A program made the position numbers and the translations under genes. Shown here piece by piece: positions 16,889 to 25,233 of a stretch of DNA of 64,000 bases. Source of the DNA: Microbacterium fluvii (GTDB lineage Bacteria; Actinomycetota; Actinomycetes; Actinomycetales; Microbacteriaceae); NCBI RefSeq assembly GCF_025515205.1, contig NZ_JAOPFX010000001.1, positions 1,674,001 through 1,738,000 of the forward strand, written 5' to 3'. Each line of letters begins with the position of its first letter. Position 1 is the stretch's first letter. The notes under the pieces were generated by a model. That model was not told where the DNA came from and did no database searches. It saw only the letters and a list, made by a program, of their open reading frames with translations.

Positions 16889-16905
16889 TATGATGACTTC
16901 ATCAT
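16889..16905 (+). promoter_or_regulatory. Promoter and operator of arsR-sulP
   Basis: TATGAT (16889-16894) is a -10 giving a start within three bases of the ATG at 16904. Seven-bp arms ATGATGA (16890-16896) and TCATCAT (16899-16905) overlap it and the start codon, a plausible autoregulatory site for the ArsR protein. Confidence 0.5.
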
Positions 16906-17281
16906 GCCGCTAACACGTGTTCAGAAGCCGCTCTACGAGGTCAAGGCCGGGCTGTTCAAGGGGCTGTCGCATCCGCTGCGCATCCGCATCCTCGAACTGC
17001 TCAGCGCAGCCCCCGAATGCACGGTCGCCGAGCTCCAGCACGAGACGGGGCTCGAGCCGTCCCACCTCTCGCAGCACCTCGCAGTGCTGCGACGTCACCG
17101 ACTCGTCGAATCGGAGCGCCGCGCGAGCCACGTGTACTACCGGCTCGCCTCCCCCGCCGTCGCCGACCTTCTCGCCGTCGCCCGTGGCCTGCTGCTGAGC
17201 CTGCTCGCCGGCGACCGCGACCTGCTCGCCGACGCCGCGACGCTGCCCGCCCTGCCGGGCGAGGCCACCGGGTCGCGATGA
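16904..17281 (+). CDS. ArsR-family regulator of the SulP permease
   Basis: A 125-residue winged-helix repressor: FKGLSHPLRIRILELLS, then ECTVAELQHETGLEPSHLSQHLAVLRRHRLVES and the wing ERRASHVYYRLA. No cysteine pair of the metal-sensing type is visible, so the signal may not be a metal. The start at 16904 is nearly leaderless. Its stop overlaps the ATG of the SulP gene (ATGA), a pairing of ArsR protein and SulP transporter seen in other actinobacteria, suggesting direct control of anion transport. Confidence 0.9.
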   Translation: MPLTRVQKPLYEVKAGLFKGLSHPLRIRILELLSAAPECTVAELQHETGLEPSHLSQHLAVLRRHRLVESERRASHVYYRLASPAVADLLAVARGLLLSLLAGDRDLLADAATLPALPGEATGSR

Positions 17282-18939
17282 CCACCGCGGCGCGCACGCT
17301 GCGCGGCCTGCTGCCGGCGGCATCCGACTACCGCTCGATCGCCCGCACGTGGCGCGCCGATCTGCTGGCGGGAGTGACCGTCGGCATCGTCGCCCTCCCC
17401 CTTGCACTCGGGTTCGGGGTGAGCGCGGGCCTGAGCGCCGAGGCCGGCCTGGTCACCGCGATCGTGGCGGGCCTCGTCGCGGCCGTGTTCGGCGGCTCGA
17501 ACGTGCAGGTCTCCGGACCCACCGGCGCGATGGTCGTCGTGCTGATGCCGATCGTCGCCACGCACGGCGCCGCGGCGGTCGCGGCGATCAGCGTGCTGGC
17601 CGGTGTCGTGGTGGTGGCGGCGGGGATGCTGCGACTCGGCCGTGCCGTGTCGTTCATCCCCTGGCCGGTGATCGAGGGGTTCACCCTCGGCATCGCGACG
17701 ATCATCTTCTTCCAGCAGGTGCCGCTGCTGGCCTCGCCGCACACGGCGGCGGCCGGCGAGCACAGCTCGAACGCCGTCGTGGCGGCCGTGCAGGCGCTCG
17801 TGGCCGCCGACCCCGGCTACCTGCCGTGGTCACTGGCGGCAGCCGGTCTCGTCGCCGTCTGCATGGTGCTCGCTCCCCGGCTGCGTCCTGGCCTGCCGGG
17901 CTCGCTCATCGGCATCGCGCTGGTGACGGTGATCGCGCTGGTCGTCGCCACCCCGCTGGCGACGATCGGGGCGCTGCCGGCCTCGCTTCCCGCGCCCGCG
18001 CTGCCCGACATCGACCTCACAACCCTGGGCGCCCTCGTCGGCCCCGCCCTCACGGTCGCCGCCCTCGCGGCGATCGAGTCGCTGCTGTCGGCGCGGGTCG
18101 CCGGCGCCATGGCCGACACCGGTACCTTCTACCCCGACCGCGAGCTGGTCGGGCAGGGGCTGGCCTCGATCGGCTCCGGTTTGTTCGGCGGCATGCCCGC
18201 GACGGGGGCGATCGCCCGCACCGCGGTCAACGTCCGCTCGGGTGGCCGCACGCGACTCGCGGCGATCACCCACGCCGTCGTGCTGCTGCTGGTCGTGCTC
18301 GTCGCCGCCCGGCCCGTCGGCTTCATCCCGCTGGCGGCGCTGGCCGGTGTGCTCATGGTCACGGCGGTGCGCATGGTGCACCGCGCGACGGTGCGCTCGA
18401 TCCTGCGGTCGACCCGCGCCGACGCCGTCGCGTTCGTCGTGACGGCGCTGGTCACGGTGTCGTTCGATCTCATCGTCGCCGTCGCGATCGGCGTCGTCTT
18501 CGCCGGCGTCTTCGCGCTGCGGAGTCTGTCGAAGGCGACCACCGTGCACCGCGAGCCGCTCCCGGGCGATGCCGAACCCGGCGACGAGCGCATCGCGCTG
18601 CTGCGGTTCGACGGGCCGCTCTTCTTCACCGCCGCCGACCGGGTCTTCGACGAGGTCACCGCGACCAACGGGGTCTCGGTCGTGATCCTGCGCATGTCGC
18701 AGCTCGAGCTCGTCGACGCGACCGGCGCCAGGGTGCTCGGCGACATCGTCACCTGGCTCGAGCGCCGCGGCGTCACGGTGCTGATCAAGGGGGTGCAGCC
18801 CGGCCACGAGGAGCTCTTCCGCACGGTCGGGGTGCTGGATGCGCTGCGGCATCACAAGCACCTGTTCACCCGACTGGAGGATGCGGTGGCCCACGCGCGC
18901 AGTCACGTCGCGCGCGAGCGCGCGAGCGGTGCCGCCTGA
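17278..18939 (+). CDS. SulP-family anion permease with STAS domain
   Basis: Inner-membrane transporter of 553 residues. The transmembrane part (about 25-430) starts DLLAGVTVGIVALPLALGFGVSAGLS and has GSNVQVSGPTGAMVV, the family signature. The C-terminal STAS domain (about 435-540) carries LFFTAADRVFDEV and LRMSQLELVDATGA. Substrates of bacterial members include bicarbonate, sulfate and dicarboxylates; the ArsR partner does not settle which. Its stop is nine bases from the convergent pstB stop with no clear terminator. Confidence 0.93.
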   Translation: MTTAARTLRGLLPAASDYRSIARTWRADLLAGVTVGIVALPLALGFGVSAGLSAEAGLVTAIVAGLVAAVFGGSNVQVSGPTGAMVVVLMPIVATHGAAAVAAISVLAGVVVVAAGMLRLGRAVSFIPWPVIEGFTLGIATIIFFQQVPLLASPHTAAAGEHSSNAVVAAVQALVAADPGYLPWSLAAAGLVAVCMVLAPRLRPGLPGSLIGIALVTVIALVVATPLATIGALPASLPAPALPDIDLTTLGALVGPALTVAALAAIESLLSARVAGAMADTGTFYPDRELVGQGLASIGSGLFGGMPATGAIARTAVNVRSGGRTRLAAITHAVVLLLVVLVAARPVGFIPLAALAGVLMVTAVRMVHRATVRSILRSTRADAVAFVVTALVTVSFDLIVAVAIGVVFAGVFALRSLSKATTVHREPLPGDAEPGDERIALLRFDGPLFFTAADRVFDEVTATNGVSVVILRMSQLELVDATGARVLGDIVTWLERRGVTVLIKGVQPGHEELFRTVGVLDALRHHKHLFTRLEDAVAHARSHVARERASGAA

Positions 18940-18948
18940 GGGCCGATG

Positions 18949-19779
18949 TCAGCCGAAGCGGCCGTGCACGTAGTCGGACGTGCGCGGATCCTGCGGCGCC
19001 GAGAACATCGCCGCCGTGTCGCCGTGCTCGACGATGACCCCCGGAGTGCCCTGCGAGGCGAGGAAGAACGCGCACTGGTCGCTCACGCGCTGAGCCTGCT
19101 GCATGTTGTGCGTGACGATGACGATCGTCACGTCACGGGCGAGCTCGCCGATCGTCTCCTCGATCCGGCGGGTCGAGGTAGGATCCAGCGCCGAACACGG
19201 CTCATCCATGAGGAGCACGCGAGGACGCACCGCCAGGGAGCGGGCGATGCACAGGCGCTGCTGCTGCCCGCCCGACAGGCCCCCTCCCGGCTGGGCGAGT
19301 CGGTCTTTGACCTCCTTCCACAGCCCTGCCTTGATCAGGCACTCCTCGACGAGGTCGCGCTTGGCCGTCTTGGTGGCGCGGATGCCGGTGAGAGTGAGTC
19401 CCGCCAGCACGTTGTCGGCGATGCTCATCGCGGGAAAGGGGTTGGGCTTCTGGAACACCATGCCGATCTGGCGCCGAGCGTCGGTCACCCGAAGGGTCGC
19501 GTCGTAGATGTCCACGCCATCGATGCGCACCTCACCGGCGAGGCTCGCGCCGGGGACCAGCTCGTGCATGCGGTTGAGGATGCGCAGAAACGTCGACTTG
19601 CCGCATCCGGACGGGCCGATCAGTGCGGTGACCTTTCCCGAGGGCATGGCCAGCGAGACCTGGTCGAGCACCTTGCGATCGCCGAACCAGGCAGAGACCG
19701 CCGAGGCTTCGAGCGCAGCGGGAACGGCCGTCGTGATGACCTCGGTGGGGGCGGTGCTGACGGCGGGCGTCTCGATCAT
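18949..19779 (-). CDS. pstB: Phosphate ABC transporter ATP-binding protein PstB
   Basis: ATPase of the Pst importer, 276 residues. Walker A is GPSGCGKST, the family-specific QKPNPFP follows, the signature is [13 protein letters not shown] and Walker [14 protein letters not shown]. These are diagnostic for PstB among ABC ATPases. The N-terminal 25 residues are an Ala/Thr/Val-rich extension. It is the last gene of the unusual pst locus, 26 bp after the sortase-fold gene, separated from pstC and pstA by four other genes instead of adjoining them as usual. Confidence 0.95.
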   Translation of the reverse strand: MIETPAVSTAPTEVITTAVPAALEASAVSAWFGDRKVLDQVSLAMPSGKVTALIGPSGCGKSTFLRILNRMHELVPGASLAGEVRIDGVDIYDATLRVTDARRQIGMVFQKPNPFPAMSIADNVLAGLTLTGIRATKTAKRDLVEECLIKAGLWKEVKDRLAQPGGGLSGGQQQRLCIARSLAVRPRVLLMDEPCSALDPTSTRRIEETIGELARDVTIVIVTHNMQQAQRVSDQCAFFLASQGTPGVIVEHGDTAAMFSAPQDPRTSDYVHGRFG

Positions 19780-19805
19780 GGGGTCCTCGGTTTCGGGGGT
19801 GGGAG

Positions 19806-20834
19806 TCAGAACAGGTTCGGAAGCAGAATGACCGTCTGCGTGGCCACGAGCGCTCCGGCGACCAGCAGCACGGGTGCCGCGGCGACCCAGACGTGCCATC
19901 GCCCCCAGCGCCTGCGCCCCACGGCGCACGCCCAGACGGCGACGACGGCGAACTCGAGGCTGAGGAGCAGCGGAAGCCCGGCGGACGGGTCGGGCGCCAT
20001 GGCCTCCTCCGCCGCCGTGAGCGAGCCCACCAGCAATGCGCGCTGCGGTGTCGCGTACGGTGTCGAGATCAGTTCGGCATCGATCCGCAGGATCCCCTCC
20101 GGAAGCCACGGGTCACCGCCGGCGGTGACCAGCGTGAGCCGGCCGGCCCCGTCGACGGCGGCCGGCGAGGTGGCGGTATCGCGGATGCCGACCACACGGT
20201 AGGTGGAGGTGCCCTGGCCCGTGGTCGCCGAGATCGCGTCGCCCACGGCGAGTTCGTGCAGGCGCGAGAACGGGCCGCCGTAGGCGCCCTGCCTGCCCAT
20301 GATGACCGAAGTGCCGCTCTGACCGGGGAGCACGCTGTCGCGGCGGTGACCGGGACCGGCCAGGAGAGCAGCCGAAGTGGTGCCTTCGACCACCACCTCC
20401 TTCACCCCGATCGAGGGGATCGAGAGGATCGCCATCGGCGTGCCGAGCGGGTACAGCGCACCCTCGGCGTCGACCTGTCCGACAGGGGCGGTGGCGTCTG
20501 CGAGCGAGTGTCGGTACTGGTCGTACAGCGTCGCCTGGGTGCGGGTGTGGCTGAGCGCAGAGACGCCGGCCGCCTGCACGACGAAGCCGAGCATGATCAC
20601 CCCGACCATCGTCAGCACTCCTCCGGAGAGGCGGAACAGCGACCTGTCGCTGGGGCGGCCGACGGCTCGCTGCAGGGCCGGTTCGGAGTGCGTGCCGGCG
20701 GCGGCGGCGCGATCGGCCGCTGCCGCGGCTCGCGCGGAGACCGCGTGGACGGGGCGCAGCACGGTCGCGGCGGCGCGGCGGAGCGCCGACCGGGAGTCCC
20801 GGCCGGCGCCCCGCACTGAGGTGGTGCCGATCAC
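19806..20834 (-). CDS. Sortase-fold membrane protein lacking catalytic His and Cys
   Basis: A 342-residue protein with a charged N-terminus, a membrane helix (about 70-92), an extracellular sortase-like domain (about 130-255) and two C-terminal helices (about 287-304 and 317-338). The core follows the class E/D plan: [35 protein letters not shown], then [13 protein letters not shown] and [12 protein letters not shown]...ILRIDAEL. Where active sortases have GHR and TLxTC, this has Gly-Arg181-Gln and Ala238; only Arg250 of the triad remains. It starts with GTG three bases after the upstream gene. Transpeptidase activity is not expected; a binding or scaffold role is inferred. Confidence 0.85.
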   Translation of the reverse strand: MIGTTSVRGAGRDSRSALRRAAATVLRPVHAVSARAAAAADRAAAAGTHSEPALQRAVGRPSDRSLFRLSGGVLTMVGVIMLGFVVQAAGVSALSHTRTQATLYDQYRHSLADATAPVGQVDAEGALYPLGTPMAILSIPSIGVKEVVVEGTTSAALLAGPGHRRDSVLPGQSGTSVIMGRQGAYGGPFSRLHELAVGDAISATTGQGTSTYRVVGIRDTATSPAAVDGAGRLTLVTAGGDPWLPEGILRIDAELISTPYATPQRALLVGSLTAAEEAMAPDPSAGLPLLLSLEFAVVAVWACAVGRRRWGRWHVWVAAAPVLLVAGALVATQTVILLPNLF

Positions 20835-20837
20835 CGA

Positions 20838-22634
20838 TTACTTGGTGATCTTGGAGGTGAGGGTGCCCGTGCTCGAAGCCAGCGTCGAGCTTCCCGAGTA
20901 GACCACCGTGAGCTTGCGCGTGCCGGCTGCGAGCTTGGGCAGCACGATGCTCGCCTTTCCGCTCTTGACGGTGGCCGATGCGAGCGTCTTCGTGCCGCTC
21001 TTGACCGACACCGTTCCGGTCACCGCGACACCGCTCGGGCCCGTCACGGTCGCGACGACCGTCTGCCGCTGCGACGCCTTGACCGACTTGGCTGTGGCGG
21101 TGACCTTCGTGCTGCCCTTCGCCACGACGATCGACGCCGCAGGCGAATCGGCGGCGGCCACACCCGAGAGGGCGGGGATGAAGGTCGCCACGATCGAAGA
21201 CGTGCCCACGCCGAGCGTCTTGGACGCGAAGGTGGCCTTGGCGGTGGTGGCGCCGGCGGCGATCTTCACCGTCGCAAGCACCGTGGTGCCCTTGGCGAAC
21301 TCGACCGTGCCGCCCTTGTCGGAGTTCGAGGCGACGGTCGCGGTGACCGTGGCGTTCGAGCCGTACTTCACCGAGGCGCCCCCGAGCGTGACGGTCGGGG
21401 TGCTGGGGCGGTAGGCGCGCACCGACGTGTCGCCGCACGCGCTCGGGCCCGATGCGTCCGTGAGCAGGCCGAACCCGTACCGGGAGATGACCTCCTTGTT
21501 CGAGCAGACCAGGGACCCCTTGCCGACGAACATCCAGTTCGTCTTCGAGTCGGGATCGTCGGCCTGTGCGGACGGCACGATGTTGTAGACCAGTCGGGTG
21601 AGCGCCTTGGTCGCGGCGCTCGTTGCGAACTCGGGGTTGAGCGCGAACGAGGCGCCAGAGCCGGTGGTCGCCGCGACGCCGCCGAGCTCGCCGAGCACTG
21701 CTCCGTGGCGTCGATCGGCCGAGACGTCGTTGGCCTGCGCGACCCACTGCGCCACCGAGAACGGGGCGATCGCGTACGGATCGCCGACCAGCGCCGAGCC
21801 GTCGTGCTCCTGCACCGCCGAGTTCGACGGGCCGTAGATGGCCTTGAGGGGGAAGGTGCTGTCGGCGATCGCCGTCTCGGTGATGCCGAACTTGCCGATC
21901 CAGAAGCTGCGCGTACCCGAGCCCGCCTGCGGGATGTAAGCGTTGATCGCGTGCTCGGTCTGGCCGGCCGCCGCGGTGTAGGCCGAGGCCTTGACCAGCG
22001 CGACGAAATCGCCGTCGGCGTCGACCACGACCGAGTCGACGACGTTGCGGTAGATGGCGTAGAGCGTGTTCGGACCGACGCCGGAGGCGTCCACCGCGTC
22101 GCTGGCCGAGCCGTACGACAGCGCGGGCAGCTTGGAGTCCGACGAGACCGCATAACTGACCGCGTCGCGGGCGAACGGGATGTAGGCGAGCGTGCCGTCG
22201 GAGGCGACCTCCGTCGCGGGCGCGCCCGACGACGAGCGGGCGAAGTCGATCTGGCCGACGGTCTCGGCCCCCCAGGTGCCCGCGGCGCCCGAGAAGGTGG
22301 TGCCGGTGGCGCCCGCGCTCTGACCGATCGCGACACGCAGCGCATCGCGGCCCTGACCGGAGCCGTTCGGTCGGAAGATCTGGGCGCCGCCCGCGCGCGT
22401 CACGATCTGCGCACCACCGGTGGCGTCGTACGAGGCCAGACGCAGGCCGGAGGTGCCGCCGATGGCGGTCGACAGCCCGCCGAGCACGTCCTGAGTGGTG
22501 TCGGAGCCGACACCGACGAGGGTGCCGTAGGTGGAGTCGGCGGGGTCGGCCGATGCCGGGGCGGCGATGCCGGCCACGACGAGTGCGGACAGACTGATCC
22601 CCATTGCCACAGTGCTGAACGCAGAGCGCTTCAT
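20838..22634 (-). CDS. Secreted PstS-like binding protein with two Ig-like domains
   Basis: A 598-residue exported protein. A Sec signal peptide ends at about ASA (residue 29). Residues about 35-405 form a type II periplasmic-binding fold with GVGSDTTQDVLGG near the N-terminus and PQAGSGTRSFW (235-245), the phosphate-site type of motif. Two Ig-like (Big_5/Ig_3) domains follow at about 413-505 and 506-598. There is no lipobox Cys and no C-terminal membrane segment, so it is free or held by the Ig-like domains. It has its own -10 and PhoP-box-like repeats upstream. Ligand assignment to phosphate is by context. Confidence 0.85.
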   Translation of the reverse strand: MKRSAFSTVAMGISLSALVVAGIAAPASADPADSTYGTLVGVGSDTTQDVLGGLSTAIGGTSGLRLASYDATGGAQIVTRAGGAQIFRPNGSGQGRDALRVAIGQSAGATGTTFSGAAGTWGAETVGQIDFARSSSGAPATEVASDGTLAYIPFARDAVSYAVSSDSKLPALSYGSASDAVDASGVGPNTLYAIYRNVVDSVVVDADGDFVALVKASAYTAAAGQTEHAINAYIPQAGSGTRSFWIGKFGITETAIADSTFPLKAIYGPSNSAVQEHDGSALVGDPYAIAPFSVAQWVAQANDVSADRRHGAVLGELGGVAATTGSGASFALNPEFATSAATKALTRLVYNIVPSAQADDPDSKTNWMFVGKGSLVCSNKEVISRYGFGLLTDASGPSACGDTSVRAYRPSTPTVTLGGASVKYGSNATVTATVASNSDKGGTVEFAKGTTVLATVKIAAGATTAKATFASKTLGVGTSSIVATFIPALSGVAAADSPAASIVVAKGSTKVTATAKSVKASQRQTVVATVTGPSGVAVTGTVSVKSGTKTLASATVKSGKASIVLPKLAAGTRKLTVVYSGSSTLASSTGTLTSKITK

Positions 22635-22712
22635 GCGATGTATTCCCTTCGGGTGATGATCCGGCTCAGAGCGACGGGCGTCGTTCCTGTGCGGACGCTG
22701 AGAATGTAGGGA

Positions 22713-22718
22713 CGGCGA
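22713..22718 (-). promoter_or_regulatory. -10 element (TACATT) for the Ig-like binding protein gene
   Basis: Minus-strand TACATT, 79 bases before the ATG at 22634, showing a promoter inside the pst locus. Confidence 0.5.
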
Positions 22719-22736
22719 GCGAACGCGCGGAACACC

Positions 22737-22758
22737 GCCGGGTGTACGGATGCTGAAT
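22737..22758 (-). promoter_or_regulatory. PhoP-box-like direct repeats
   Basis: Minus strand reads ATTCAGCATCC then GTACACCCGGC, two 11-base units. The second agrees with the actinobacterial PhoP unit (GTTCACC-type) at all but one base of its core, the first at five of seven. It lies 19 bases upstream of the TACATT element. Confidence 0.55.
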
Positions 22759-22776
22759 ATTCGATGGCGAGCATGC

Positions 22777-25233
22777 TCAGCGCCCCCTGCGCAGCAGGAG
22801 CGGGCCGCCCAGGAGGCAGGGCGCGGCCAGCAAGGCGCTCGCGAGGAACGCGTAACGCGCCGCTCCCCCGGTCTGGTTGGCGGCGAACTCGGCAGGCGCC
22901 GACGCCTGGGCACCCGCCGTCGGGCTCGGCTGCGGCGCAGGGGTGTTCTCCGTCACGGGTGCCGGATCTGCCGGAGTGTCGACGGAGGCCGGCGGGTCGG
23001 CTGAGGCATCCGGTGTCGGCGTGGGGGTCGGCTGCGGTTGATGCTCATCGCAGGTCGGAGTCTTCACCTCGGACCGAAGCGCCGCGGCCGCGGCCGCCAG
23101 CGTCGCCCTCTGCTCCTCGTTGAGCGGCACGTATCCGCGCGGCAGCGCCCCGACGCCGTCGCCGGCCACCTGCCCGGCTCCCCCGACGTAATCCAGCAGC
23201 CCCGCGTAGGAGGTCAGCGACGAGAGCGAGGCGCCGCAGACGTCGACGACCGCGTACTCGGTGTAACTGAGCGGGTACGCGGACTTGGATCGCACGTCGG
23301 GATCGGTGACCCTGACCTCCGCCACGTCGCCGGGCTGCATGACCTCGACGCCGGCGGCGACGGCTGCCGCGGTCGGCGCGAGCGCGACACCCGCCGCGTT
23401 GACCAGGCGCGCCATCGTCAGTCCGTAACGCTGCGCCGACGCGGTGTCGGTGATCGCCAGCTCGAAGCGGCTGCCCGGCAGCTGCGGTGCAGCGGCGACG
23501 AAGCCCGCCGGCGTCTTGGCCGCATCCCACACGATCTTCATGCCGGCGTCGGCGCGACGCGCGCGGTATGCCGCTTCGTGCATGTCGTTGACGTAGGGAC
23601 GCAGATCAAGGGTTCCGTAGCCGGGCACGCCGGTCGCCTGGTCGCCCGCAGTCGTCGTCAGATCCGCCTTCGGGAAGCTGTCCGAGCCCGCGCCGGCGAG
23701 CCCGAGAGCGAGATAGGCGTCGTTGACCGTCATCCCCCACGCGTCGGGCTGCCCCTGGAGGAAGGCCGCGGCGTCGGGGTCGGAACGCACCCAGTTCCAC
23801 ACCAGCTCATTGGCATCGGAAGACCCGAGCGCGACGATGAGGCCGTCGGGCCCGGCGCTGGAGAGGAAGTCGGCGAACTCCGGATTCAGCGCCAGGAACT
23901 CCGGGTCGTTGCGGATCGTCCGCGGGTTTCCGGCGACCTGGGCCGCGGCGTTCCCACCCGGCACGTCGGCCCGGTAGCTCTGCGTCAGGAGCTTGGCGAC
24001 CAGCCGCGGATTGAGCACGAGGTCGGTGACGGGCGTGCCGTTGCGCCCGTAGATCTGCGAGGTGCGCCCGAGGGCGTAGTCGATGTTGAACGCGATGCCG
24101 ATCGACCCGTTCACGACGGGTGCGTACCGCAGCGTCTCGCCCTCACTCTGCTCGGCGTCGAGCGCGCGGCCCACGAAGGCGAGACTCGCCGCCCCGTCCA
24201 TGTCGCTGACCAGCTGGGTGCGCGCCTCGTCATCGCCGATCTGCGAATAGCCGTACACCGAGCCGTCGGAGCAGAGGGCGGCCTGCCACGACGTCATCGC
24301 TTCGGCGACCGGCTCCGAGCCGACCGTGCGCACCTCCTGTGCGCCGATCGGGCATGACGTGCTGACCGCGCGGAACCCGAGTTCGACCGCGATGCGGTTC
24401 TTCCACGCGGATGCCGACAGCGCCGATCCGCTCAACCGTCCGTTCGACGACGTCGTGGCCGGCGTGCCGTCGAGATTGGTCGAGCCGCGCGGCACGATCA
24501 CGAGCCAGCACGATCGGGGCTCCCCGGTGGCGGCTTCCGTCGCCCCGCACCCGAGGTGGGGAGCCTCGAGCGAGGTCTGCGTCTCGAACACTGCCGTGCC
24601 GGTGCCATCGTCACCGGTGCGCACGGCGGTGAGCTCGTTGGTCGTCGCTGCCGACCAGTACGGCGAGATGTCGAAACCGCTGGTGCCCTTGACACTTGTG
24701 AAGGGCATCGCGAAGCTGCGCAGCCAGGGGTTCGTGCGCGTGGGCGGCACCTTGACATCGTCGTCGTACGGCTGCTCGGGGTCTTCGCCCTCGACGAATG
24801 CGCGGCCGCCCACGTTGGGGCCGGTCAGCGCACCGAGACTCGACGACGGAGCGCCGAACTGACACTGCTGCGGCTCGGGGGCGACGCCTGCGTCCGACCA
24901 GCACTGCATGATCTGCAGGAAGTCGCTCGTGAAGTCGCCTTCGCTGGTGGGGACTCCGCCGGTCCACGACACCGTGATGCCTTGATTGGTCAGATCCTCG
25001 GTCTGGCTGACGGTCACCGACAGCTGCTCGAAGGCGGCGTAGTCCGGGGCGTCGGCGTCGCGGGTGCCGTCGTTCCACAGCATCGTCACGGCACTGGATG
25101 CCGTGTCGTCGTCTGCCGCTGCCGCGCTCACGGCCAGGCCGGCGAACACTCCCCCGGCGGTGAGGTCGACGGCCAGCGCCGTGGCGGCTAAGAGGACGAG
25201 TCCGCGACGGCGGGTCCAGGTGCGCAGGCGCAT
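22777..25233 (-). CDS. Large cell-surface protein with C-terminal membrane anchor, pst locus
   Basis: An 818-residue protein. Signal peptide about 1-38 (basic start, hydrophobic core, SAAAA). The long extracellular part contains segments like those of PstS-type binding proteins (PVVNGSIGIAFNIDYALG; SAYPLSYTEYAVVD). From about 730 a Pro/Thr/Ala-rich stalk leads to ANQTGG, a hydrophobic segment and the tail LLLRRGR, arranged like a sortase-type sorting signal although not a canonical LPxTG. The pst stop TAG abuts its ATG (25231-25236), so translation is coupled to the preceding gene. I infer a surface ligand-binding or receptor role; no exact family is recognised. Confidence 0.75.
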   Translation of the reverse strand: MRLRTWTRRRGLVLLAATALAVDLTAGGVFAGLAVSAAAADDDTASSAVTMLWNDGTRDADAPDYAAFEQLSVTVSQTEDLTNQGITVSWTGGVPTSEGDFTSDFLQIMQCWSDAGVAPEPQQCQFGAPSSSLGALTGPNVGGRAFVEGEDPEQPYDDDVKVPPTRTNPWLRSFAMPFTSVKGTSGFDISPYWSAATTNELTAVRTGDDGTGTAVFETQTSLEAPHLGCGATEAATGEPRSCWLVIVPRGSTNLDGTPATTSSNGRLSGSALSASAWKNRIAVELGFRAVSTSCPIGAQEVRTVGSEPVAEAMTSWQAALCSDGSVYGYSQIGDDEARTQLVSDMDGAASLAFVGRALDAEQSEGETLRYAPVVNGSIGIAFNIDYALGRTSQIYGRNGTPVTDLVLNPRLVAKLLTQSYRADVPGGNAAAQVAGNPRTIRNDPEFLALNPEFADFLSSAGPDGLIVALGSSDANELVWNWVRSDPDAAAFLQGQPDAWGMTVNDAYLALGLAGAGSDSFPKADLTTTAGDQATGVPGYGTLDLRPYVNDMHEAAYRARRADAGMKIVWDAAKTPAGFVAAAPQLPGSRFELAITDTASAQRYGLTMARLVNAAGVALAPTAAAVAAGVEVMQPGDVAEVRVTDPDVRSKSAYPLSYTEYAVVDVCGASLSSLTSYAGLLDYVGGAGQVAGDGVGALPRGYVPLNEEQRATLAAAAAALRSEVKTPTCDEHQPQPTPTPTPDASADPPASVDTPADPAPVTENTPAPQPSPTAGAQASAPAEFAANQTGGAARYAFLASALLAAPCLLGGPLLLRRGR

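Noticed and set aside
19806..20834. Sequencing error or pseudogene as cause of the missing sortase residues
   Set aside because: Both substitutions are single-codon changes in an intact frame with conserved flanks, and neighbouring genes are coupled to it.
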